Shown here: piece by piece, positions 54,109-64,000 of the stretch
How the letters are laid out: every line of letters starts with the position of its first letter
How positions within the stretch are numbered: the stretch's first letter is position 1
Assembly (NCBI RefSeq): GCF_000143415.4
Contig: NW_003314286.1
Location: 1,720,359-1,784,358 of the forward strand
DNA from: Selaginella moellendorffii
Lineage: Eukaryota; Streptophyta; Lycopodiopsida; Selaginellales; Selaginellaceae
Direction of reading: 5' to 3'
Length of the DNA stretch: 64,000 nucleotides
Made by a program: the position numbers and the translations under genes
The notes under the pieces: generated by a model
Seen by the model: only the letters and a program-made list of their open reading frames with translations
Databases searched by the model: none
Told to the model about the DNA's origin: nothing

Positions 54109-57100
54109 GGGAAGATCGACGTCCTCGTCAATGCATACTTGAGTCTAGAATACTGCCAAGGAAACAACTCTAGAAAAAGTTTACAGTATTCACACTATGT
54201 GAGAAATGCACCAACTTAAATGAGTTGGGAGGCAATCTCTTTGTCTAATGCGAATGCGCTACTAGCTCAGACACCTTCCAGTTGTCGCTGACAAGGAAAT
54301 GACCAAAGGAGTCAGCCACCCTTGCTATTTTGTATGTTACCCAGCTTACAAAAGTGTGATACACCCCTGCCCACAGGGATATAGAGAGAGAAGCCAGAGG
54401 CCTCAACCCTCCTGAGCAAAGAAACCAAACCTGTCGGTAAGGTTTAGATAGACTACTGTAAATAGGCAATTATAATTGTTTACATAGTCACGCCCTTTTA
54501 AAAAAATAAGGAACATCGACAAAGAGGTAGGTGATGTGACCAGTCGATAGTATCTACCCTATGACTAAAGATTTCACCATGCACACGAAATGCCAAAGCC
54601 AAGCTGCCTATATTGGCCCAAACTCAAAAATCAATAGAGAGACAATGATATCTTAGAGACTTAATTATCGGTGAATAACTTTTAGATTAAAACACAAAAG
54701 TATTCTAAATAATTTATCATCTGATAAACTAGTATTAGAGTTAGCATGTTTGGAAAACATAGGATTCACTATCCAACAAAATTCAATAGTCAATGTATCA
54801 TCAAGAAAAAACACAATGATAAAGCTTAACTACCAAAGATTGTAGATAGCATGCTAAACAACTTATAAAACACAGCTGAAAGAACACAAAGTATCATTGA
54901 CTAATAAGCACACTGCTCGCGAATGTATCATCTGAAGGAAATAACATTCTAATTTATCAAAACCAACTATAATAACAATTAACAAAACAGAATGAATATG
55001 GCAAGACCAACAAACACTCGTTCATTCCAATCATCACACTAGCTAATTTAAAAAGATCCCAGTCAACAATACCAAGAAACCAAAGTTGTTCAAACAAGCA
55101 TCAGCAACATCCTATTGATGTCTCAATCCCAAGAGACCATAGAGCAAACCACAAAGAAAATGTGGTATTGCAAAAAGCTATAAGCTATTAAAGAGAACAG
55201 CTAACTAGCATAAAATATTATCAATCATCCCATCAATAAAGAGATGCATAATCATTGTTAAAGAAAGAATCTACCATCCCAAAGAACGACAAATTATTCC
55301 AAATCAACAACAATCAAGCAAAACCTTTGACAAGGATAATTAACTATTCTAGATGATAGTCAATCATTACGAATGATTGCCAGATGCAAATACTAACTTC
55401 AACATCAAAGCTAATAAGCCAAAATGCCTTCCCCAACAACTTCTAACAAATGGAACATTAAGCATGAAAACTCAAGAAACCAAAAGCTCGAAAAAGTTTA
55501 TAGCTAAATCTTGCCTAATAATGATCACAAATCTTGCATAAATTAATTTCAATACTAAAGAAGAAATCATGGCATAATCCATAATATCCTCCTCAACACA
55601 TCCATAAGCTAAACTTCATAATGCAAGCTAAGAAAAAGCATATCTGCATCAATCCAAAAGCTAAACATAATAAAGCTATGCTCAACAAGTGATTATCAAA
55701 TGATCCTCCATGAATCCATTTATAGCAAGACGTAACTCACTTTATAACAAGCACAAGAAAAATCATTAATGATCAATATATTCCAACTCAAATCTAATAA
55801 AGATTTAAACATTCCAATATCAATCACTAACTTTTCCTCTCGTAGAGCTAGCATAGTCCACGACTAAATCACTTTTTCAAGGAAAAGCTAAAACTCAACC
55901 CATACTAAATAATCCCGTCTAGAATATAACTAATTCAAACTTGCTACTCAATTCATTTGAACGTCAATACAGTTGTTAATTAGCAAATGCACGAATGCCA
56001 ACAACACAAAGTTATGGCCCAAGTCTCAAGACTATTGGCATCGAGACTAATGAAACTTAATATCAATCCTATGGAGAGACATCTCGTCCCACTTAAATCT
56101 CAATATCAACATTGTCAATGACAAAGCATCACTTCAATGTCATAGACACCAGAACAAAGCTAAAAGGAAGCAAGAGTGAATCACCACTCAAAATTCTTTA
56201 GCAACTAAGCTAATCAAAGTTGAAGATACTTTATTTAGTATCCGAGACTAATCCTTCAACAATACTTAGCTACAGATAAACATTATCAAGGAGTGATTCA
56301 CTACATCCAAGACTCAATGAAATTCAACACCACAGACTAAACGCAACCAAACGATATCGATAGAGGTATAGTCAATATACTAATATGAAAAAACCATGTA
56401 AGCCACGACACGATCCTCCGCAATACCATCCAATAAAGCAAGCCCATCACTATTAAATCATCATTCAATGAAACAAGTGTCAAATAGTCCTCGACAAAGT
56501 ATACAAACAATCACTAGTTACAAAGCAACCAATAATCACTCTTCAACTTGCCTTCACAAGACCCAACACTAAACTCATATTATCGAGTCATATACTCATC
56601 CAACATGAACGTAATACCTCAAGTACAAGATAAAGGTTCATGGACAAGTATAACTAAATGACCACTCGAATCCAACTCAACCATAATAAGCTCACTAATG
56701 CATTTAACCACTAGCTTTGAATATGCCTTGAAGAGGCTACTTATGCATAATCAACACTTAGTCGAAACTAAAGTGAAGGCCATGAGATGGACTCATATCG
56801 ATACACAACCTCCTCATAAACATAGCTATAGTATGGGTACCAACATCTCAACCGCAAACAACTAAGTTGAACATCACTATCCTCAGCTAAGGTGCAAAGC
56901 TACTATAACCAAGTCAAGATCGGTGAGAGCTCACTACTTTCATAGAGTTTAACAAAATGCAAAATGCAATCTACCACCAAGCACAACACTATAAAATAAA
57001 GGCACAAAAGTCACCTTTCTAGAAAAGTGCACTAGCCACTTTTTTACACCAACTCCAAACTCTATTTAACTCAATTGCCTTAGCCCCAAAAGTCAGCATC

Positions 57101-59287
57101 CTTTTTGGGCGCATCATATAAACTATTCACTAAAGTCTAAGCTAACTGAAGTCAACTCTAACCCCTTCACTAGTTTGTATTGACTTACAAAAATGTGGTT
57201 TTCGAATAAAATAATCAATAGATCAACCATTGGATAAGTTTAAGAAAATGTGTGGAAATTTTCCCATCCTAGAGAAAGAATGACTCTCAATCTAGAAATG
57301 CAAACATTCAAGACTCAACCAACTTCCTCCTACTAACAACTTCACATAAATTCACCTCAACACAAATTCTTAAGACCCATAGTATACTTAAGCTTTGAAC
57401 ATCTTTACCCATTTTTCCAATATTCAATATCGACATCCATAAAATGCAAAATGAACATCCAAGGCTTGATCACAAAGACCACATCTTCGGATATCCATAT
57501 TGCACTAACACTCTTCTTTAACCATTTTCAAGATCCAATGTGAAGCCAAAACACAAATAAGAAAAATGATATGAAAAATCAAGCTCTAAGGAAAATTCCT
57601 CATCACTCGAAATAACAATGCCACTTCCACTAACACAAGTGATAGCGATATCAATGCCTTAACTACACACCTTCTCCATCCAAAAATTTACTCCAAGTGC
57701 TAACGGATAAACTAACAAGTCACAGCAAGTTAAAGTTATAACCTTTTCCAACATCACAATGGGCAAACCCTCAAGAAACTAAGGAATCAACTTAAGCTTA
57801 GCATAATGGACCATCATTGAGAATCCAGTCAAAACTACTACAATGCTATTATATATAAGTAGATTAGCTTCACCATCAACCACTTTGAGGTTGATCATTA
57901 TTTACCCAAGCAACTTCATAAACACATTGCTCATTATCACATGGATATAATATAAAATCACAATGACTTGATTATCAATTAAGCAATACCACGAGCAATG
58001 CTAATGTCATTACTTCAAAGGTTTATGTGAATATCAAGTGCCAACTTGATTCGATATAATGCAATATAAATGCCACACTCCACCAATAGAGATTTACAAG
58101 ACCTAACACCACTAACTTTTGTTCACAACACAGACAAACTCATGCCACTCTCTTTCCGACCAAACTCAAAATTAATCCAACACCAAACTACTCAAGGAGT
58201 AATAGCAAGGTTTCCTGAAAAGAATTGAGCATTGCAACCCAAGTCTTATAGCAAGTTTAGACAAAATGGTTTAGCATTTCACCACTATCCATCCCATGAT
58301 TCACCATTTGCAAGACCATCATTTCCAACATGCATCAAGGGAGGGACTTTTAATTGCATAATGTTAACACGGTAATGAGTCACACCTCGTTGTGAATCAA
58401 AAAGTATATATTTAATCCTTCGTCCTTGATGACTCTCTTTTTGGTCTCATCTTTGACTAAACCTCAAGCTTGTGTTCACACTGCCTTCAGTCCAATCCAA
58501 AAAAAGTTTATAAGAGAGCATGGCAATGACTACTTGATGCTTTATTTCGTTAAAGTGGGATTTTTCATTATCCCACTTATGGTGTGTGGCCACATGCCAT
58601 TTTTATAACAACAATAAAAAATTGAAGTTTTAACTTTATAATTTATAAATTAAAAACTTTTCATATGATTTTGTGTTATAATATTGTGAAATATAAAAAA
58701 ATAAATTAAAAAACTGATAGAAATATTAATAAATATTAATTAAGTTCTAGGAAATGGCATGTGGACACATGCTAATTAATGTCCCACTTTACTGAATAAG
58801 TCCCACTTTAACGAAATAAAGCATCTTGAACCAATAGACTATTCCCTACAGTCTTTATCGATCCATTTATAATCATGCTTAGGAAGGATCCACTAATGCC
58901 ATGCTAAATAGATATAGACCAGCCTATTTGCCACTCATAACACACCCAGGGAAGGTTTACTTCTACTCACATATATGGAACAACTCATGGAACAACCGAT
59001 AGGCTAACATTAATCTTGCTAACTCAAAGTGTAACCTTGAGTTGCTAATGTGCCTCACTTATGAGCCCAAGCGTAAACTCGTGCTAATAGAGCATCTTAA
59101 TCCATCTTATGAGCCCAAGAGCAAGCTCACATAATATGGTACAAAAAGGTAACCAAATCCATACCTAAGGAATGATTGCAAAGTCTTTGCACCCAAACGT
59201 GTACCCACTCAGATCATCGTTTTCATCTTTGCATATGCAATAAGACTAGTTGCCCAATCTCATTGGATAGTACTTGTTGAGACGTAT
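54109..59287 (-). mobile_element. element C internal sequence
   Basis: AT-rich, C-poor on one strand, many stops in all frames. No gag, pol or captured gene recognised. Contains the MITE at 58537-58824. Confidence 0.5.
58537..58824. mobile_element. MITE with 24-base perfect terminal inverted repeats
   Basis: 288 bases. Termini atgctttatttcgttaaagt and its reverse complement match for 24 bases, with further imperfect pairing about 65 bases inward. Flanked by cttg on both sides (58533-58536, 58825-58828). AT-rich middle, no gene. The superfamily is unclear. Confidence 0.85.
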
Positions 59288-59299
59288 CCTCTGATACCA
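59288..59299 (-). promoter_or_regulatory. primer-binding site of element C
   Basis: Minus strand TGGTATCAGAGG, initiator-Met type, two bases inside the right LTR. Confidence 0.8.
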
Positions 59300-59301
59300 A
59301 A

Positions 59302-60424
59302 TGTAGCACATATGGTTTTTACCCTTTATCTTATGATGATTTACCATAGGATAACCACGGAAAAACCCTCTATATGCCACATGACACATACCATATGTCC
59401 AAAGGACAATAGTGCAGAACCCGAGTTTCAAGGCCTTGGGCCACTAAACAAAGGAATGGTGCCAACCTCCCAAGCATGGAGCCAAAGAGTGATGAAACCA
59501 AACCATAGAGTAACTCCTGAGCATACAGCCCAAGGAGCAAAGGGACAGGAGCCTGGAGCAACTTAGAATAATCCTAGAGCAACTAGCATCCCAATGCTAG
59601 GACTAGCATGCAAAACAAAGCCAAACAGAGTTTGGCATTATTTCAACGTATCAATGGCCTAATGTGAGGATATAAATACTCCACCAGCTAGTATGGTGTG
59701 GAGCTTGGGCTTATACCTAAGTCAGACGCAAAACAAAAACAAGCACGCAAGCGGGAGCTAAACTATGCCTCAGGTTAGTCAGCCATGCTCGACCTACCCA
59801 CTACCCACTATCCCTACTATACATTTGAAACCCCCCCATCCCCCCTTGAGGAACACATGCTTTGGGCTTTCACCCTAAGCCTCCCTTAGTACTAAGAGTT
59901 AATCTTTGAGACAAGCTCAAAACTTACTAAATATAAAATGTTTTTATATTGCAAATTTGGATACGGGACAAACATTATTGTGTTCAGAACAATCTCTACA
60001 TTCTGTAGATATGCCAAATGAGCAAATCTAGATACTTTCCATAAATAGCATTTAGGACCGAAATGAGATTAACACAAAAAGCATGATAGCGAGGGTGTTT
60101 GGCAAACATGGTAAGCTATCATTCAACGATATTAAGGGATTAATTTCAATACACAAGAGTTTTTGTTAAGCCAGTGCAAAATAAATCAAAAGAGAACTAA
60201 CAAGCCAAACCAAGTATGCTTGGCTAAATAAACACTTAGAAATTCCTTCCTTATGCTCGTTCGCCCAAGTATAAATGCAAAGTCTAGTTCATGAACATTT
60301 GAACAAGAGGGACTGATAAAAGGTCCAACAATACAGACCTTCTACTATCGTGGCAGTAAGGAAAGAGTGTCCGCAAGGATTGGTTGATAGGTAACTTTCG
60401 ATACCTAAAGTCGCATTCACAACA
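59302..60424 (-). repeat. element C LTR (right)
   Basis: 1123 bases. Partner of 53025-54092. Differs by many transitions and small indels, so the insertion is old. Confidence 0.88.
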
Positions 60425-60540
60425 TCAAACAAAAAAAAAAAGGAAAATAGTATGGATAGTAGAATGCGAAGTGGTATTTTATATTATATATGATCATGGG
60501 ATGAGAGTTAAATATAACGTTGGGGGGTAAATAGGGATAA
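60425..60540 (+). mobile_element. continuation of decayed gypsy copy 2
   Basis: Directly continues the reading interrupted at 53024: KGKIVWIVECEVVF resembles the start of the RNase H region of element A. It soon merges into LTR-like sequence. Confidence 0.65.
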
Positions 60541-61770
60541 AATAACCACTAAAGGCTCTCTCATGAAATAATTACCTCTTTTCCAATTAGTTTAAGGGGA
60601 AATAAATAGAGTGTGTTACATTTGGTATTAGAGCAAATGATAGGGGTTCAATTTTTATTGATTAGTGACTACTTAAAATATAATATACACTTGAGCAAGG
60701 TATATTTCTACCCCTAAATTTGAAATTATACATATTATGCATCCATGTATATGCCCGAACATCTACGGACAAAGGTATTCACACAATAGCTAGTTTACAC
60801 AATGCAAGAATCGATACACGGACAAAAGTATTCACACAATAGCTAATTTACACAATGCAAAAATTGATATATTTAATGTGGAAATAGAGGTGTTAGTACC
60901 CCTTGGCTCAATAAAAGCCACATAATAATTAGTCTATATAATGAAAGAATTTGTAGATTTAGTGTGAAAATGAGGATATTAACTCCCTTTGGAAGAATTG
61001 ATAAATTTAGTGCGGAAATGAAAGTGTTGATTCCCCTTAAGTTATTAAGCAATAGTCAATAAAAACATTAACATCTCTAAAAAAGGGGTGAATGTAATGC
61101 ATATTATCATGGGTTGAAATTTGGATATACTATCATTGTGAATCTTTGAAACTTTAGAAAATAAATGGGGATAAAATAGCCAGGTTGGATAAAGGATGCA
61201 AGGTCATTGTTTAAATAGTTGTTTTACTTCTCACCACTAAAGGATTTTTAATTAAGTAATTACTTTTTTTTAGTTAGTTTAAGAGGTGATCATAGGATAA
61301 GATTTGAATATATTGTCATCATGGATTTTTATCCTTTGAGGGATAATGTAATCCTGAATTTAAACTTCCCAAAACATTTAACCAATTGAAAAAAGGGGTG
61401 CACTCTTATTTATAGATCTTTTCCCTCTATATTTAAACTTTATGGATCACATTTGAAATTGTTATTTTTTGTTGCTTATAAATCAATGAGGATAAAATAG
61501 TCACTAAGGGCTCTCTTATCAAGCAATTACTCTTTTTTCAGTTGGCTTAAAAGGATGATCATAGAATAAAATTTAAATATATTATCACTATGGATCCTTA
61601 AAACCTTGGGGGATAAATAAAATTACCACCACTTATCAAATAATTAACTTAAAAGTATATTATCACTATAGATCCCTAAAACCTTGAGGGATAAATAAAA
61701 TAGCCACTGGCTTAAAAAAATATATTATATATTTATCCACCTTAAAGGGAAATTGAAAAAAAGCTTATGT
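60541..61770 (+). repeat. clustered decayed LTR fragments
   Basis: Words such as ggataaaatagccac, gatcataggataa, atattatcactatggatcc and ccttgagggataaa recur four or five times. A primer-site relic tggtattagagc lies at 60624-60635 after an LTR-like end gttaca. A 61-base tandem duplication lies at about 60770-60870. Confidence 0.6.
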
Positions 61771-62048
61771 ACCAAGTTTGGTAAAGACTTCAAGGTAAAA
61801 AGATATGCATTAGGTTTTGTATTGGATGCAATTCTTAAATAAAACAATCACTTAATTCTTGAAAAAGTTGGATGAAGCTCTTTGTCGTTAGTTAAAAACT
61901 ACTTTCTAACCATTATTGCTATTTAGAGTCTTCATGAAACCTCAATATTCACTATTGACTGATTTACATGAGCAACAATATATTTTGTCAATCAGTTTTA
62001 TTCAATGTTTATAAATTGCGTTTGATAAATGGAGATGAGGTCTGTCTG
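61771..62048. other. no gene recognised
   Basis: AT-rich transition from the retrotransposon block to the protease remnants. Confidence 0.45.
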
Positions 62049-63200
62049 TTACCACTTTTTAGACTGAAGCAGTAGCACAAGCCAGAGTGGTTTCTTGCAA
62101 AACACTGCTGAGGAAATAGTGACATCCACCACCATGGTGGTGTTCCAACCTTGAGCTCCAAATCCAAACCTCATTTGCTCCAAGTCATATTCCACCCTCA
62201 AGACGAGCTGCCAGTACGTTCCTATGACATTCAGGTACAGTCCAATGCTCTCAGACCTCCCGATTTCCATGCAAATGGTATTTTTCACGTTGCCTGAATC
62301 ATCAAGCGAAAACCATGTTGGCACTTAGATTCAAGCACCTGATAAAAGAGGGGCTGCCAGTGGAGGAAAGTCTGCTGTTTGCCGAAATGTTGTGTCGAAG
62401 CTCCAGGCCAAGAGCATCTGCAATGCTGCTTGACACTTCCACCAGGTTAGTGGTGTAGCTTCTTATTGCTTGTACCAGCTGGGTGTAGAAATCCGATGCC
62501 AAGTAGCTCAAGAAGGTGGTGTCAATGACTGTTCAACCGGTTCCATTGGAAAGAAATCCCCGAATTGGAACTTGAAACTTGTTATTGTCGATAGAAATGG
62601 TAGCTAAGCTGATGAAGTAGAGCTCGGCTGCTTGTGGGTTTGTGATCATGGGGCATGGACGAAGAAATGGAGGCGTTCCTGAGCTTGTAGTTACCTATTA
62701 CAAGCTTTCCACGGAAAGTATCCGAGGGCAAACAGTAAATAAACTTGCTCCTGTACCCCAACGCGCTCAATTGCCCCATGAATGATACGTTACTCTTGTC
62801 AAAACCCACAAAGACGTTCGAGCAGCCCCCCACTGTCGCGGGCACAACCCAAGGACAAGTTGGCCGCGGAGTTCCACGGCTGAGATCCATGGCGAAGTTG
62901 AGTGCACCATCGAGAAAGAAGTTGCCTTCCAAGGCTTGGCTGCTTTTTCGAGAAGGGGCAAAAACAGGTTAGTGTTGACAATTGGCGTCCTGTTGGGCGG
63001 GAAGAAAACAACACCACGGGAGTCCTTGCACGCTGTCCTTGAAAGAATCCTGCAAAAGTTACCAACAAGAGCACACTTGCTACACAAGAGCAAATTGCAA
63101 AGGCGAAGGAGCTATATATCTCGAGTTTACAAATCAAACCAGACTATATTGACATGGTTTTGTATAGTAAACTTGACAAGATAAAGTTTTGAAGGTGTCT
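62049..63200 (-). pseudogene. A1-type aspartic protease, decayed copy
   Basis: Plant atypical aspartic protease (pepsin family, secreted or vacuolar). In order on the minus strand: LVKFTI near 63165, then a damaged first active-site region with a TAA; a Cys-rich stretch near 63080-63000; VFVGFDKSNVSFMGQLSALG, FIYCLPSDTFRGKLVIGNY at about 62830-62690; FLSNGTG with an in-frame TGA where Gly is expected (about 62532), then TVIDTTFLSYLASDFYTQL; and the C-terminal NVIGTYWQLVLRVEYDLEQM, RFGFGAQG. Several frame changes. The second catalytic motif reads Asp-Thr-Thr, not DTG/DSG, so even an intact ancestor may have lacked peptidase activity. Confidence 0.75.
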
Positions 63201-63292
63201 TACTTACATCAGGAGAGGAAGAAAAGAAAACGCTTGAGTTGTAGAAGATTTCCACATGAAGACGTATGTAAAACCAGAAGAAGTGTCAAGGT

Positions 63293-63830
63293 TCATGCTG
63301 ACATTACATCCTGCTGTTCCAAATCCAATCTCCTGCTTTTCCAATTCAAGTTCTCAAAGTGATAAGTCAGAGTTTGTGGTGGTGGTGTGTCACCATTTAC
63401 AGAAACATTGTAGCAGAAATCGTTGCCAAGCAGTGCTGCAGTTTCGTTGCTCGATACTTGAGTAAGGTTGGAGTTGAGGTTTTGTATGGCTTGCACAAGA
63501 GGGGTGTAGGAATCTGGTGTGAAATAGCTGAATGCAAACATGGAATCAATGATCGTTCCTCCAGTTCCATTTGCAAGAATGCCTTTCACCAGAAAAGTCA
63601 ACGTGTCGTTGATATTTATGGATCTCAAATGGATGTAATGCAACGCAGTGGAATTTGGGTTACAATCATTGGAGAGTAAGAAAGAGAGGAGTTTGATGAT
63701 TTCTTATAGTTGCCAAACACGATTTTGCTACTAAACGTATCAAATGGAACACAATAAATAAACGTGCTTGTATAGTCCATTTTGTATCCAAACTATGTAC
63801 CACTCTCATCACACTAAAAAGATAATCGAG
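63293..63830 (-). pseudogene. A1-type aspartic protease, second decayed copy
   Basis: Tandem relative of the previous remnant, about 100 bases upstream. Words: TSTFIYCVPFDTFSSKIVF and GNYKKSSNSSLSYSPMIV (63775-63670), stops, then ININDTLTFLVKGILANGTG, GTIIDSMFAFSYFTPDSYT, PLVQAIQNLNSNLTQ. The second active-site motif reads Asp-Ser-Met. N-terminal half and C-terminus are missing. Confidence 0.7.
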
Positions 63831-64000
63831 CCATGGGATTTTGGGTGTGTTTCAGGATAGAGAGATTGAAGAATGCAAAGAGCTGCATCATTTTCTCTCT
63901 GCAAAGGTGTATCGATTGGCTTTTTATGGATGATGCTGCTGCTGAAGTATTGTAATTATCACCAAGTAATGTATGCTATTAATCATGAGATGCTTTTTTG
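63831..64000. other. no gene recognised
   Basis: Probably 5' continuation of the protease remnant; nothing identifiable before the window ends. Confidence 0.4.

Larger units (their letters stand above)
53025..60424 (-). mobile_element. element C: LTR retrotransposon without recognisable genes
   Basis: LTRs 53025-54092 and 59302-60424 (TGTAG...ACA). Primer site beside the right LTR and polypurine tract beside the left give minus-strand orientation. It splits a decayed gypsy reverse transcriptase gene. The internal 5.2 kb is AT-rich with no recognised protein. No 5-base target duplication is visible. Confidence 0.8.

Noticed and set aside
58426-58608. 60-residue open frame
   Set aside because: It runs across the left end of the MITE, so it is a chance frame.

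Overview
The window looks like nuclear DNA of a vascular plant, most likely a lycophyte such as Selaginella (inference). The genes carry very short GT-AG introns of about 45-70 bases, and the families are plant-type: a lectin receptor kinase, an intronless PPR gene, a plant GATA factor and IDM1-like chromatin regulators. Nearly every gene lies on the minus strand.

Layout. 1-4.8 kb is a graveyard of broken genes: an L-type lectin receptor kinase with three in-frame stops and a frameshift, the 3' exons of ARP7, an unidentified membrane-protein remnant and a decayed F-box gene. 4.8-20.3 kb is gene-dense and intact, all minus: SGF11 (SAGA deubiquitination module), a P-class PPR protein, two tandem IDM1-like proteins (Agenet-like, TIFY-like, PHD, GNAT acetyltransferase) and a GATA factor. 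The second IDM1-like gene can be assembled from 11 exons in one unbroken frame and ends in a GATA zinc finger. That is an unusual fusion, and its adjacent paralog seems to keep only a cysteine-less relic of the finger. Several of these genes concern chromatin (SGF11, two putative histone acetyltransferases, a GATA factor).

20.3-25.1 kb is gene-poor, with microsatellites and a dispersed duplication. At about 25.1 kb base composition drops sharply, next to a 36-base inverted repeat, and a retrotransposon block begins and runs to about 62 kb. Its core is nested. A large LTR element without recognisable coding capacity (B, 34030-50508, target duplication ctttg) contains a chromodomain-bearing Ty3/gypsy element (A, 35850-43671, duplication cattg) and a solo LTR of B's own family (46017-47709, duplication ggtat). 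A and B share an initiator-Met-type primer site, the polypurine-tract region, an LTR core block and a hairpin cassette with compensatory changes. I infer that B is a LARD-type element moved by A-like machinery. The pol region of A is interrupted by short GT-AG segments whose removal would join conserved motifs. Older, transition-ridden copies of the same family lie at 28.1-31.4 kb and 51.8-53.0 kb. The latter is split by a third element, C (53025-60424), which holds a small inverted-repeat element (MITE).

62.0-63.9 kb holds two tandem, decayed A1-type aspartic protease genes. The sequence has one run of N (42378-42851), followed by about 390 bases that look like poor base calls of the LTR rather than real sequence. 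Exon boundaries were derived by eye from splice consensus and paralog comparison; no transcript or database evidence was available.
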